DNA of 64,000 nucleotides, taken from assembly GCF_020360975.1 (NCBI RefSeq), contig NW_025408669.1, positions 7,316,001-7,380,000 of the forward strand. The letters run 5' to 3'. Shown here piece by piece: positions 34,256-45,100 of this stretch (positions are counted from its first letter, which is position 1; every line of letters starts with the position of its first letter). Below the pieces are notes generated by a model. It saw only the letters and a list, made by a program, of their open reading frames with translations. It was not told the origin of the DNA and ran no database searches. The position numbers and the translations under genes are program-made. Source of the stretch: Hirsutella rhossiliensis. Taxonomy: Eukaryota; Ascomycota; Sordariomycetes; Hypocreales; Ophiocordycipitaceae.

Positions 34256-35785
34256 ATGTCACCCTCCTCCTCCTCCTCTTTCTCCTCTCCCCCCTCCGCC
34301 TCTTCGTGCTCCACCCCGGACCCGACCCCTCCGAATGGCCCGAGACGCCTCCGAGAAAGCGAGGCCGCCGCTGAGACAACACCGCTCCTCGCCGGCCATG
34401 CCGAGCCCGAGGCCGGCCTCGTCCCGGGGCAGGATGGCAAGAAACCCCCCGGCGGCGACCGGCTGCCCCGGGGCCAGATCTTCCTGCTGTGCTACGCCCG
34501 GATGACGGAGCCGATTGCCTTCTTCGCCATCTTCCCCTACATCGCGCAGATGGTGCAGCGCAACGGCGGGCTGCCCGAGTCCGACGTCGGCTTCTACAGC
34601 GGCCTCATCGAGTCCGTCTTTTCCCTCGCGCAGATGTGCTGCCTCCTCTTCTGGGGCCGCCTGGCCGACCGTGTTGGCCGCAAGCCCGTCCTCGTCTACA
34701 GCCTGGTGGGCATGGCTGCTGGTCCCGCACTCTTCGGCATGGCCAGTTCCATCTGGCAGATGCTCCTCTTCCGCTGCCTGGCCGGCGTCTTCTCCGGCTC
34801 CGGTCTCGTCGTCCGCACCATGATTGGCGACCTCAGCACGCCCGAGACGCAGGCGCTCGCCTTCAGCTGGTTCGGCTTCGCCGGCAACGTCGGCATCTTC
34901 ACCGGCCCCATCATCGGTGGCCTCCTCGCCGAGCCTGCTCACAACATGCCTGCCCTGTTCGGCGACGTCGACTTCTTCGTCGACTACCCGTATGCCCTGC
35001 CGGGCTTCGCCATCGGCGCCATTGTCGCCGTCGGGGCCGTTGCCTGCGCCCTTTTTCTCGACGAGACGCTCGACAAGAAGGGAACGCCAAGCAGCGGCGG
35101 CAGCGGCGAGCCAGGCGAGATGCGCGACGCAACCAGCATGACCGTTCGGCAGCTCATCAAGGCCCCCGGCGTCGCCATCGTCATCGGCATGTACAGCCAC
35201 GTCATGCTCCTCGCCTTTGTCTTCACCGCCATCGTCCCGCTGGCCCTGTTCACGCCCGTCCCGCTGGGGGGCATCGGCTTCTCGTCGGCCGAGATCTCGC
35301 TGTACATGGCCGTGCAGGGCGCAAGCCAGGGGCTGTGGCTGCTCCTCGTCTTCCCCCGGCTTCAGCGACGCGTGGGGACAAAGGGCGTTTTGAGCATCTG
35401 CGCCGTTGGATACCCCTGGTTCTTCGCCAGCTACATCCTCCTGAATGTGCTCTTGCGCCAGGGGAGCGAGCCGTCGCGCGCGTGGTTCTGGATCATTGGC
35501 TCTACCGTCGCCATCATTGGGCCAGCCGTCAGCATGGCGTTTACGTGCGTGCAGCTGGCTCTCCAGAGCATATCGCCGCATCCGCATCTGCTGGGCACGC
35601 TCAACGCCCTGGCTCTGACCCTGGCGAGCGCAATCCGATCCTTTGCGCCGGGGTTGGCGACCGTGGTGTATGCCATTGGTGTCCGTAACCAGATCCTGTA
35701 CGGCCATCTCGCCTGGGCGATTCTCATCATGTTATCCGCCACTCTCTTCGCCATGTTGAAATGGCTTCCCGACGGCTTGGTATGA
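34256..35785 (+). CDS. Major facilitator superfamily transporter (DHA1-like)
   Basis: A single-exon 509-aa membrane transporter, probably a proton-coupled exporter; the substrate is unknown. I chose ATG 34,256 because the longer frame starts with GTG. Residues 1-75 are a Ser/Pro-rich cytoplasmic tail including an ETTPLL acidic-dileucine-like motif. Membrane helices begin at about residue 76. MFS motif A is present as GRLADRVGRKPV (about 134-146). GIFTGPIIGGLLAEP resembles the motif C region of drug:proton antiporters. A central loop after helix 6 (about 280-300) separates the two halves. It is convergent with the bestrophin-like gene. Confidence 0.88.
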   Translation: MSPSSSSSFSSPPSASSCSTPDPTPPNGPRRLRESEAAAETTPLLAGHAEPEAGLVPGQDGKKPPGGDRLPRGQIFLLCYARMTEPIAFFAIFPYIAQMVQRNGGLPESDVGFYSGLIESVFSLAQMCCLLFWGRLADRVGRKPVLVYSLVGMAAGPALFGMASSIWQMLLFRCLAGVFSGSGLVVRTMIGDLSTPETQALAFSWFGFAGNVGIFTGPIIGGLLAEPAHNMPALFGDVDFFVDYPYALPGFAIGAIVAVGAVACALFLDETLDKKGTPSSGGSGEPGEMRDATSMTVRQLIKAPGVAIVIGMYSHVMLLAFVFTAIVPLALFTPVPLGGIGFSSAEISLYMAVQGASQGLWLLLVFPRLQRRVGTKGVLSICAVGYPWFFASYILLNVLLRQGSEPSRAWFWIIGSTVAIIGPAVSMAFTCVQLALQSISPHPHLLGTLNALALTLASAIRSFAPGLATVVYAIGVRNQILYGHLAWAILIMLSATLFAMLKWLPDGLV

Positions 35786-36125
35786 ATAACCCTCTCGCCA
35801 GGTGGAGTTGGAACTGGGCGGAGGACAGGTTCAAAATGCTTGCCCCAATCAATGTCGTCGAGCCCTGCCTGGCATTGAGATGGATGTGGCCCAGCATTAG
35901 CACTTATGAATATCATGAAGACATGCAATTGAAACGCCAGTAACTTGGTCCCGTATAGATACATGTGTGTTTGCGATTCGCTTTTACACCCCTGCTATGC
36001 CCAAAAGACGAAAGGGATATCCAAGATGGTTCTCCCCGGATGCTCCAGCAATATGTACGGCAAGAGGCACGTTCGAGGCGTGCTATTATGCCGTGAACCA
36101 GCCCCATGCTCTTACTCGTTGCCCC

Positions 36126-37580
36126 TCAAACCATGTGGTCGCCCGCGACGCTGGCTGAGGCACTGCTGCTGCCGGCCGTCTTCTTGGTCCCCCATCTCCT
36201 CCACTCAAACGTCTTGGCGGGCCTCTGCTTGATGGCGTCGCGCAGCTTCTCCTCGCTGCGCTGCATCCAGACGCTGATCGGGGCGGCGCTGACGGGGTAC
36301 AGAGGCATGTAGCTGCTGCTCTTGAGGAACCTCTGCGGGTCGCGCGTGTCGAAGGCGGCAATAATGTCGAGGTCGGCGGCGATTTGGTCGCAGTAGCTGT
36401 CGAGCGGCAGGTCGTTGACGTCTGATCCAAAGGGGTTCTCGATCTCCTGCCCGATCATCAGGACGCCCAGGATGATATACGAGGCGGCGATGGTGGCCGG
36501 GATGGCGATCCACTGGAGCAGCGGGATCAGCTGGAAGGGCAGCAGCAGGATGTAGAGGTAGGTCGACTGGGAAATGGCAATCGAGTAGGCAATGGGCAGC
36601 GGCGTGCAGAGGACGCGCTCCGAGCCCGTCATGGCGTCGTTGAGAGCCTGGATGGCGTTGAAGGCCATGGTCTGGTGGATGGGGACGCGCAGCTGCTCGT
36701 TGGTGATGAGGAAGTCGGTGGTGAGGGCGATGTGGTTCAGGATCTCGAGAGGCAGGTTGCCCAGGGGCTTGGACGCCCTCTTGACCATCTTACGCGGGTT
36801 GCTGGCGGCAAAGGAGACGCCGAGATACTCGCCCACGCCGCGGAAGAAGCCCCTTTTGCGGCCCCCGCCGGCACCGCAGGCGACGGAGGAGTCGGCGTCG
36901 GTCGCGGCCCTGGCAAACGTGTCGAGGTGGCCGATGAGGTTCTGCAGGTCGGGGTAGGCCGTGTAGGGCTCGAAGCGCAGGCTATGCTTGAGAGCCATGG
37001 CGTAGGCCACCAGCAGGTTCATGGCGCTGAGCTTCTGGAGAATCACCTCCCGCGCGTCCGTCTGGTCGGGCCGGTTGACGGCGTGGATCCAGAAGACGCG
37101 GCCCAGGATCTGCGACGACTGGACCAGCGCGGCCCAGTATTTCCGGCCCTCGGTGTATCGCTCGTAGGCGGTCGAGGAGCGGAACGACAGCGACAGGGAG
37201 ACGACGAAGCCCGTCAGGGTGAGGAGGACCGAGTTGGCGCCGAGATAGTGCACCTTGGCCGAGATGATGACAATGGCCGAGGCCCAGACGGAGATGAGGA
37301 CCAGGGGCAGGATCAGCTTGGGCATGATGCTGCCGTGAAGCTGCAGGATGATGGGCCATTTCGAGTGCTTGGCGATGTCTCGGGGCCCGGTGAAGTAGTC
37401 GTCGAGCTCGAAGGACCCGCGTCGATGAAAGGACCGAGGGGCCATGTCGATGGCCGGCGACTTCGGAGTGTAGACTCTGTCGAGCGGCACCTCCAAGCTT
37501 TGCGGGCGCTTGGCCTCGTCCTGGCGCTGCTCGGTGCGCTGGGGCGGTGGCTGGCTGACGACCTCGACGGCGTCGGCCAT
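36126..37580 (-). CDS. Bestrophin/UPF0187-like anion channel family protein
   Basis: A single-exon 484-aa membrane protein with ATG at 37,580. A hydrophilic N-terminus (about 1-70) includes an RGSFELDDYFTG stretch typical of fungal members. Then come membrane helices (PLVLISVWASAIVIIS, VLLTLTGFVVSLSLSF), and the conserved RSSTAYERYTEGRKYW motif at the end of helix 2. Two more helices lie near 340-385 (YILLLPFQLIPLLQWIAIPATI). GQEIENPFGSDVNDLPLD is the family hallmark near the C-terminal end. Relatives conduct chloride or bicarbonate; fungal roles are poorly known. The tail is Ser/Ala-rich. Confidence 0.87.
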   Translation of the reverse strand: MADAVEVVSQPPPQRTEQRQDEAKRPQSLEVPLDRVYTPKSPAIDMAPRSFHRRGSFELDDYFTGPRDIAKHSKWPIILQLHGSIMPKLILPLVLISVWASAIVIISAKVHYLGANSVLLTLTGFVVSLSLSFRSSTAYERYTEGRKYWAALVQSSQILGRVFWIHAVNRPDQTDAREVILQKLSAMNLLVAYAMALKHSLRFEPYTAYPDLQNLIGHLDTFARAATDADSSVACGAGGGRKRGFFRGVGEYLGVSFAASNPRKMVKRASKPLGNLPLEILNHIALTTDFLITNEQLRVPIHQTMAFNAIQALNDAMTGSERVLCTPLPIAYSIAISQSTYLYILLLPFQLIPLLQWIAIPATIAASYIILGVLMIGQEIENPFGSDVNDLPLDSYCDQIAADLDIIAAFDTRDPQRFLKSSSYMPLYPVSAAPISVWMQRSEEKLRDAIKQRPAKTFEWRRWGTKKTAGSSSASASVAGDHMV

Positions 37581-39319
37581 TGCTGTTGCTGTCGATGTCT
37601 TGCAGTGTCTCTATCGAAGCATGGAATCGGCCACGGTGCCTAAAGAAAAGAGAGAAAGTCAAAGCACCGTCGAGCTCGTGCAGAGAGGGCTCGCTCGACC
37701 AAGTAAAGACCGGAGAGGGGGCAGGCAACAAGGCAGCTGTCAAAGAAAGGGCACGACTTGAAAGAGCAGAGACACGGACGTCGAGGAAAGGGGGGATAAT
37801 AGTTAAGGCCTGGGTCCTGAATCAGACCCTTGTTGAGCCCAATGGCGAGATGCCGCTCACACCAACCGCCCATGCAGGGGCTGGTGGGCGCCAGTCACTT
37901 TTTTTCCGGCGCCAGGAGGGTCAAGACGCAAGGCCCACGACGGCGATGACTGCTTGATTGGACGGGGATTTCTGACAGAGCAGTGGTTTGTCCTCGGAGG
38001 TGTCCGGGGGCTGGCAGGGCCTCTGGTGTTTCACCATCGACCATCCACCGATTCACGATACCCGGGTCTGTACGACGGCAAAGACGGATGTTGGAGGCGG
38101 AGAGCCAGATGGGAATCGATGCAGACGTGGACCAAGTTGATCCGGCAATGTCTCAAGCCGTGCCGGATTGCCTCGCTGCTTATACATACTTGCTGCTCCT
38201 CGATGCCGAGTGCATCGCTCATACATGGGGTTACAAAGAGACGGCGGAAAGTTACGGGGCAGTGGCGAAACAAGCCTCTTCTTTTTTGTCTCATTCCCCT
38301 GACAGGGGTGGGCTCGTAACGCCCCGTATTTCACTCGGCCCATCCCGTCAGCGGCCCTCCTATTTCTGTCAACCTTACCGACTAAGTAAGTCATGGGGGC
38401 CGCACGAGAGGAGTCCAGACGGCGGTGCCGACGGGATTCGTCCGGGCACGCTGGGCCTGGGCCAAGGGCTGACGACGCCTCTGGCCCGTAACGTTTGAAC
38501 GCGCGCGCCGTCACGCGTGTAAGAACACCGTCTAAGCGAAGCTTTCCGAAAACGAGGCCTTCGCTGATCAGTCAGGGACGAAGTCTCCACTCATTGTACG
38601 TATTGTGCTTCAAGCGAACTGTACAATGTGCTCCAAGCGTTGGGCGTGTCAACTTACGGCTGCTCGCCATGTACGGAGTAAGCCATCCCTTTATGCCAGC
38701 GCAGCCAACGGGGACACAAAGACACAAAAGAATTCACACTGTGGGTGCTGTAGCAAACGAGCCGTAATTGGAGACAAGTCCGATTTCAGTAAGTAAATGA
38801 GCAAGGGGACAATCAATATTCTGCAGGATCAAGCCCAGACCTTCATTCCCCTCCGCACAAACGGCAACGGCGTGGCAAACACATTGAAAGAGGCGCCTTG
38901 TGTGTGTCGACGAGCTGACAGCTTGCCCTCACTTGTGACAGCCATCTTCAATCCGTCGATCACGCGCATGTCAGCATCGAAAAAGCCCTTCCGCGCAAAC
39001 CTCCAGTCTCATCTTCGGCAATGGCCCCAACGCTAGCCTCCTTACATCCTTCACGTGTAATTAGGCTTCTCCGGCTCTTGCGCGCCGTGTCTCACGCCCA
39101 TGGCCGTGGCCTGCTCCATAGGGCTGAGGCCCAACGTCGACAGCCATGGGATGGCTGATGATGAGGCGTAACACATGGGGTATATTGACATGCTCGCCTG
39201 TAGGACAACATAACAGGCATCTGCCGAGCCGATTCGCCAAACCAAAGGCGAGGAAAGCCGTGTAACCATCTACACACATCCATCTCCGGAAACAAACGCC
39301 AGTGCGCTCCTTGGTCGGC
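37581..39319. other. Intergenic region
   Basis: Upstream region of the bestrophin-like gene and 3' flank of the next gene. Short frames only (for example 37,983-38,498 plus), with no domain or splice support. Confidence 0.4.
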
Positions 39320-40126
39320 CTATTTTTGCCTTCCCGTCGCCGGCAGCTCGACAGGGGCCACTGCGTTCCCCATCATCTCCTGGACGTTTTCCCCGTGAAG
39401 CTCCGAGTGAGCCTGTCCCGTCTTTTCGTACCTGTAGCCCGAGCCCGCCGGTGCCAGCTGCCGCCGCCTCCGCCACCAGACCAGCGCACCGGCCAAGAGG
39501 GCGAGGACGACAACCGGGATAGCGACGCCGATGGCCACCTTGGCGCCGGTTGAAAGGCCCGGCGACGGTGTTCCATCCGAGGCGGAATTGGTGTCAGTCG
39601 AGGATGGTGATGATGTCGGGCTGGCGCGGCTCTGGTCGACGTCGGTCCTCTGATGGACCATGCGGACGCCAAATGCGTTGAGGCCGCCGGGGCTGCGAAA
39701 GCCTTGCCGGACGGTCCTGGTGACGCCGTCCTCGATGAGCGTCACAGCCAGGGACGTGGCCTGGCTCTCGGGCGCGATCCAGGTGCAGAAGAGGGTGGAC
39801 CAGACGTTTGTGAGCGTGCTAGTAGTGACGCACGACAGCGTGACGGCATTGTTGAGCGTTGGGCAGCATGTGACGGTGGTGAGGGACGCAACGCCCGTGT
39901 TGTCGTGACAGGCGCTGAGGTAGCCCGATGGACAGGCGATGCCGGGGGAGAAGTAGGCGTCCGAGTCGGTCTTGAAGCTGCGCGGGAGACAGGTCGAGGC
40001 GAGATCCACCATGGCCAGAAAGCTGGACTGGTAGATGCCCGTGCAGTCGGATGGCCTCGCAAAGGGAGTCGTGAGGGGGTTGGAGGGGAACGAGGTGACG
40101 GCAACAGCCGTTGCTGGCGTCGCCAT
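39320..40126 (-). CDS. Cys-rich single-pass membrane protein, unknown function
   Basis: A 268-aa protein read as one exon. ATG 40,126 was chosen because the two codons before it begin with GTG. The ectodomain (about 1-150) has about nine cysteines, including a CC pair. A Ser/Thr/Pro-rich stalk (SPTSSPSSTDTNSASD) leads to one membrane helix (about 186-208, VAIGVAIPVVVLALLAGALVWW) and an RRRR stop-transfer signal. A short cytoplasmic tail follows. This is the layout of fungal cell-wall-sensor-like proteins, but no named domain is visible. There is no N-terminal signal peptide, so an upstream exon may be missing or the helix may act as the anchor. Confidence 0.7.
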   Translation of the reverse strand: MATPATAVAVTSFPSNPLTTPFARPSDCTGIYQSSFLAMVDLASTCLPRSFKTDSDAYFSPGIACPSGYLSACHDNTGVASLTTVTCCPTLNNAVTLSCVTTSTLTNVWSTLFCTWIAPESQATSLAVTLIEDGVTRTVRQGFRSPGGLNAFGVRMVHQRTDVDQSRASPTSSPSSTDTNSASDGTPSPGLSTGAKVAIGVAIPVVVLALLAGALVWWRRRRQLAPAGSGYRYEKTGQAHSELHGENVQEMMGNAVAPVELPATGRQK

Positions 40127-41013
40127 GGCCACGGCTTGCGCAGGCCCTCGAGGGCGGCTAGACGACCTCGGGTCTTGAACTGGATATAACGTGATTTGAC
40201 GGTTCTGGGGATGCCCTCACCCACAGTTGCCTTGCTGGGCTGGCATCAACGGCCAAGAAGTCGGTGTTCCCGGGAAGCCAACGGGCATGAAGAGGCCATG
40301 GACAGGGCGCGGCCATTGTACCGCAGCGCGCTCATCCATCATCCCCCGACCCCTGCGGCGGATTCGAAATGCGCTTAGCAGAGCGCTTGATCTGCAGGCA
40401 GATCCAGAGACGACCGTCGATGCGCAGGTCAAGGCCATCCTCGACCTCTCCTGTCTGGTTGGCCAGCGCTTTTCGTCTAGGCGTAATCCCAGACCAGAGT
40501 CTACCACCTGGCAAGAGAGGCAAATGCCCCCGAGCGTAACGTAAGCGCTAGTGCCGAGATGCCCGCGCGCTTCCTGGGCCGTCGTGTCCATTTCGGTCCC
40601 ATATGGATGTCGGCAGAGCCGAAGGTCAATTGCACCCTGTAGTTAGGTTGCAAGGTTGCAGGGCGGTTTGGACGCAGACTGGTAATTATCGCAGACGTGG
40701 ATTTGGCGCTGACCCTCGCCCCGTCAGCCCGGCTGCTGAGCTTCAGCTGATCGTCGGTCGCGACACGTTTCTGCCGTGATCGCGAGTCGCATTTCAACGG
40801 GATCCGCTCTCCAGCAGCGGCCTTGAGGAGAAGACAATGCCAGATTGTCCGATGAAGAGGAGAAAGTGGCCCCACCAGCAGTGACGGCCATGCGGCGGGG
40901 TACTTGACGGCATGTACCTCCACCAATCAAGATCATCAATCAGCGACTTTGCCTGCATCGTCTTCTTCCTCGTCCACCTCATCCATCTGTGCCCGTGTCC
41001 ATTGCCTCTCACA
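40127..41013. other. Intergenic region upstream of MED22
   Basis: Divergent upstream region shared by the membrane-protein gene (minus) and MED22 (plus). No credible gene was seen. Confidence 0.4.
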
Positions 41014-41739
41014 ATGGACCGCTCTCAGCCCGCGTCCTCCAACTTGATGGGTGAGTTTCTCCGCCTCATCTCTTTATCTGATTCTCCGACACTACAAGCC
41101 AGAACGTGTGAGAGAACGGTCATGATCGCATCCTCGCCTCACATCACCGAGGCCCCCGCCGGCGAGACCTGCGGCCATCAGCATAGGCCATCGTCGACAT
41201 CAAGAAGCGGCGGCTGACGCGGCCCGCAGACATCCACAATCGCCTCATCGCCGATGTTCTCACCAGATATCGCACCCTCATGATGCTGGCTACCGTCCAG
41301 GCAGAGGGCGAGCGCAACAACGCCACGCCAGAGACCATGGCCGTGGCCGGCATTTCCATGAAGATGGAATTTGACGGACTAGTGCGTCTTTCCACATCCA
41401 TCTCATATCCCTCCTTGTCTTCCCTGGAGAAACAATGCACGAGCCTTGTCCAACCAAAAACAGTACTCATCCATCAAGGAGCTCCTCGCCCTCTCCCGCC
41501 GCATCAAGGAGCTCTGGGTTTTTGGCCCTCTCGGCAAAGGAGACCCCGACCACCAGGCCCGCGAGGCCCAGCTCGACCGCGACGTCGCCCAAGTCTCGTC
41601 CCTGCTCAACGGCATCGAGGCCGCCGACATGAAGGCGCTGGCCGAGCGCCACGGCGGCGTCTGGGCTCGTCTCTCCAAGGACACCCCCGAACTGCCTCCG
41701 ACATCTGCGACTGCGGCCACGGGTCATGGCGGGCGGTGA
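41014..41739 (+). CDS. MED22: Mediator complex subunit 22 (Srb6)
   Basis: MED22 is a head-module subunit of Mediator, which links activators to RNA polymerase II. Exons by eye are 41,014-41,050, 41,230-41,381 and 41,464-41,739, giving 154 aa. The N-terminal MDRSQPASSNLM joins DIHNRLIADVLTRYRTL when the first intron (179 bp) ends at CCCGCAG with a CTGAC branch 10 nt before it. That gives the normal Med22 sequence. A nearer acceptor at ATAG would add extra residues. The middle has the MKMEFDGL-YSSIKELLALSRRIKELWVFG segment that defines the family. The tail is Ala/Thr-rich. It converges on PUS1, with 216 bp between the stop codons. Confidence 0.85.
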
Positions 41740-41955
41740 CGATGCGACGTCTTTATTATTTCTCTTAGGCTGGCGTTTTGGATGGGCATTGGTTTGCGGC
41801 GACGACTGTAGATACCCATGGGGCTTCTCGACACATGCGCCAGGCAGATGTGGTCGAAGCAGACGAATTACGATGCCTCGGGCGGTTTTCTATCTCACGG
41901 CTACAAGGCCTCTCGCTGCACACCGATAACCGTGAAGGCCCACCGCATGCCACCT

Positions 41956-43890
41956 CTACCCCTCGCCGCCCTCGGGATCCTCGTCCTCGTCGCCGAGCTG
42001 CTTATCCACGTCCTCTTGCATCTTGCCGCCCGCGCCCTTTAATATCTCGGCCACGCCCAGCCCACCGGCCGTGAGCCACAGGAAGTGGTTCGACTTGAAC
42101 TGGTCGATCTGGTTGAAGAATGCGTGGAACCTGCCAAGACGTCAGCGCTCCATCCCTTGGTTCTACAGGACTTGACTCACGTGTTCTCCTTTTCCTCAAC
42201 GTCGAAAATGCGCGCGTACACGTGCTTGTCCTTGAAAGCCCGCAGCTTGTCGTCGTAGTTGTCAAAGTCAATCACCGGCCGGCCGAGCGAGTCGCGGGCG
42301 CGGCGGTTGTAACTCTCAAACACGGGCCGCTCCAGCAGCAGCCCCAGCCCGGGCGCCTTTGGGATGGCAATCTTGCGCGCGGCGTAGCTCTCGTTGACGC
42401 GCTCGAGCGGCGTCCCGCACCGCACTATCAGGCTGGCCATGCCCACCATCTTGCGGATCTGGTGCATCATGAAGCTCTGCCCGTGCACCTTGAGCGAGAG
42501 CCACTCGGTGCCGCCGATGAGCACGGGGGTCGGGTCCACGACAAACGACTTGATGTGCCGCTTGGCTGATGCGTCGCCAAACGCCTTTTGCACCGTGTAG
42601 TTATGGAAGTTGTTGCTGCCGACGTACCGGTCCAGCGCCGCCTGCAGCCTCTGCAGCCGCGAGGGACCGATGCGATACCGCCGCTTGGCCGAGATGTAGG
42701 CCGCCTTGATGTCGCGCAGGGCAAAGTCGATGGGGCCGAGCTCCCGGCTCTTGGGCTTGACCGTCTTGAGCGTCGCCTTGGCCCCTTGTTCCGTGCCGGC
42801 CTGCGCCTTTTCAGTCGCGTCGCCGGGGGGGCCCTTTTCCGCGCCCTCGGCCCCGCCCTCCTCGAGATCGGAGACGTGGACGCGCTCGAGAACGGCGGCC
42901 CTGACGTCGGGATCCAGCGCCGCCAGGATGGGCTTGACCTCCTTCTCCTCGACGCCGGTCCAAAAGTCGCCGACGTCGGCCGCGCACTCCTTCAGCTCGT
43001 CCTCGGCCCCGTGCTCCTTGGCCAGCTCGACCAGCTTCTTGCCCAGGTACGACTGCGGGTGGGGCGGGAGCAGGCAGTAGCTGGGCATGAGATACTCGTA
43101 CCAGCGCGAGTCGCAGTACTGGTAGCAGTTGAAGCTGTTGTTTGTGCGCTGGATGCCCCAGACGCGGATCTGCTCGGGCAGGCGGGCGTTGATCTTGTCG
43201 ACGACGTCGTCGTCCTCGATGATGAGCTTGAGGCTGATGACGTTGCCGGCGGCGTGCACGCCCTTGTCGGTGCGGGCGCAGCGGGCGAGGCTCGACTTGC
43301 GGGGGTCGTCTGCGTTGGCCTTTGAGATGGCGCCGGCGTCAACAAAGGCCTGGAACAGGTCCCGCTCAATGGTCGGCTCGTCGCCGTTGACCTGCATGCC
43401 CCGGTAGCCGGTGCCCGCGTAGCCGATCATGACGGCCACCTTGCGCTTGGGACGGCGCTCCTCGGCGGCAATCTCCTCGCGGGAGAAGGGGTTCTTGGTG
43501 CTGTCGCCCTCGACCGACTCGCCCTTGGAATTCACCTTTCGCCGCTTAAACTCGCGCCAGTCGTCCTGCTTCTTGGCCTTGCCGTCGGCCTTTTGCTGGC
43601 GCCTATCGCCGCTTGCCTGGTCAGCCAGCTCCAGTGGCCACGGGGCTTTTGGCGGGCGAGCGGGGAGGGACATCGCACTTTCGTTCGTTTCGCCCCAAGT
43701 CTCCGCGCTTCTTGCCATCCTGTCTGGCGTCGCGGCGCTGCTGCTGCTGCTGTTGCTGCTGCAAGTTCTTGTCGGCGCCGTCGCCTGCGGCACTGGGTTC
43801 GCTCGGGGCAGCAGCCTCGGCCGCAGGGGTGGGGTTGGCCTGCTCCGTGGGAGTGCCCTCGTTCTTAGGAGCCTCATCACCGGGCGCCAT
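41956..43890 (-). CDS. PUS1: tRNA pseudouridine synthase PUS1 (TruA family)
   Basis: PUS1 converts uridine to pseudouridine in tRNAs and some other RNAs. Exons: 43,890-43,679, 43,602-42,181 and 42,130-41,956, giving 602 aa. The catalytic Asp is in CARTDKGVHA (codon 43,268-43,266, about residue 183). Other TruA landmarks are KVAVMIGYAGTGYRGMQ, the SFNCYQYCDSRWYEYLMPSY region, NNFHNYT and MMHQIRKMVG. The N-terminus is acidic, Ala/Pro-rich and has a run of eight Gln encoded mainly by CAG. Intron 1 (76 bp) has a CTGAC branch and restores a conserved Lys/Arg-rich lead. Intron 2 (50 bp) adds a C-terminal FHAFFNQIDQFKSNHFLW segment. The frame of exon 2 is also open through intron 1 (see findings). 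Confidence 0.93.
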
Positions 43891-44221
43891 AGTAAGAAGG
43901 GGTCTGGAGTTGCGGTCGGCAAGGTGTCGTTGGAGATGCTGCTGAACTTTGTCCGAGCTCACCTGTATTTTTTTCCTTTACTTTTCAGTGGGGCAGCTTG
44001 GACCCGTGGCTGGCTACCCTAGACCTCGGGACGCTACGAACTGGCACAAGAGGCTGCAGCAAACGACCATGATAGCACTCGACGTGATTTTATTGCAATC
44101 GATATGTACGTTCTTGTTCTCACCGACGGTTGTCTGCTCATAATACAGGCCGCCACGGTCCCAGCGTGACGACGAAGCACGCCCTCCGGAACCTCTAAAG
44201 TTACAAAATTCGAGCCGAGGT

Positions 44222-45100
44222 TCACGTTTGGTCAACTTCGCTTCCTCCCTCAAACCCTTTCCAGGTCAGGTCGTCCAGCACCACTTTGCGAGCAATGCCG
44301 CCGTCGGCATTCCTGGCCGGGCAAGCAACGGTGCAGAGCCGCGTCACGGTCTCTTGATTGCCGAGCCTGAACGACGACCGTGCCCACAGACAACCCCGGA
44401 ACGAATACACCTCCATGCCCTGCATCCTGCGCTCTTCGGTCGCCTCGGCCGTGGGCGTGGCAGAGCTCTCGGACTCGGCATCGCCAGCCGCCTGCGTCGG
44501 CGTCGGCCGGATGCTCGTCCACAGGACCGCGCCCGTGAGGCGGGCCATGGAGGTGCAGTCGACCGTCGTCACCGACGCCGACGCCGTTTGGGACGGCTGG
44601 ACGTCGTCCTCTGCCGCTGGTGTCGGCCTGATGGTGCGAGGCGTGTCTGCGTCTGCCGTTGCTTCTACTGCCTCTCGCGCAACCGTCGTTGCCTGTGTCG
44701 ACACCACCGTGATACGCTCCACGCTCCGCCTGCTGCGCTGTCAGCTGTCGTCACACAACGGCACGAGAAGGGGGGAGACAGACGTCGGAGCCTCGTGATG
44801 AATCTCTCCGCCATTGTCATGAATCTTTTCCACCACGGCCGCGACGATGAGAGAAACGAGGACGGTGATGAAAATGGACGTCAGCAGCCGGATAAAGACC
44901 GTCTTTCTCTCCCGGGCCTTTGCGTCGTATAGCAATTCCTCCTGGTACTGCGGCGGCTCGTCCCCGTACGCCGGAGGCTGCCGTGGGCTCGCCGTCGAGC
45001 ATGCCGTCAGACTCCTCGAATCGCCCGTCCGGTATGTGTTGCTGGTCGACAGTCTCGGGGGCGTATATGAGGGGAACAGCGCCCGCTGGTTATCCATCAT
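44222..45100 (-). CDS. Type II single-pass membrane protein with PPxY motifs, unknown function
   Basis: ATG is at 45,100. The cytoplasmic N-terminus (about 1-67) has two PPxY motifs, PPAY (42-45) and PPQY (49-52), which can bind WW domains of Rsp5/Nedd4 ubiquitin ligases. One membrane helix (about 68-90, VFIRLLTSIFITVLVSLIVAAVV) follows. The outer part is Ser/Thr/Ala-rich with several cysteines near its end (GCLWAR, LCTVACP). An in-frame TGA at 44,741-44,743 separates two frames that lie in the same phase. A 51-bp intron (GTCTGT donor, CTGAC branch, GCGCAG acceptor, about 44,783-44,733) would remove the stop and keep phase. The donor is unusual, so an early stop is the alternative. No family was recognised. 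Confidence 0.6.

Noticed and set aside
34220..34300. GGTTCGACTCC on the minus strand, a tRNA B-box look-alike
   Set aside because: No matching A box or acceptor stem at tRNA spacing, and it overlaps the MFS gene start.
34259..35707. 482-codon minus-strand frame
   Set aside because: It is antisense to the MFS transporter, with a composition typical of a GC-rich shadow (Ala/Glu/Gly/Asp-rich, no domain). The plus strand has clear MFS motifs.
36675..37643. 322-codon plus-strand frame
   Set aside because: Shadow of the bestrophin-like gene, which has the family motifs on the minus strand.
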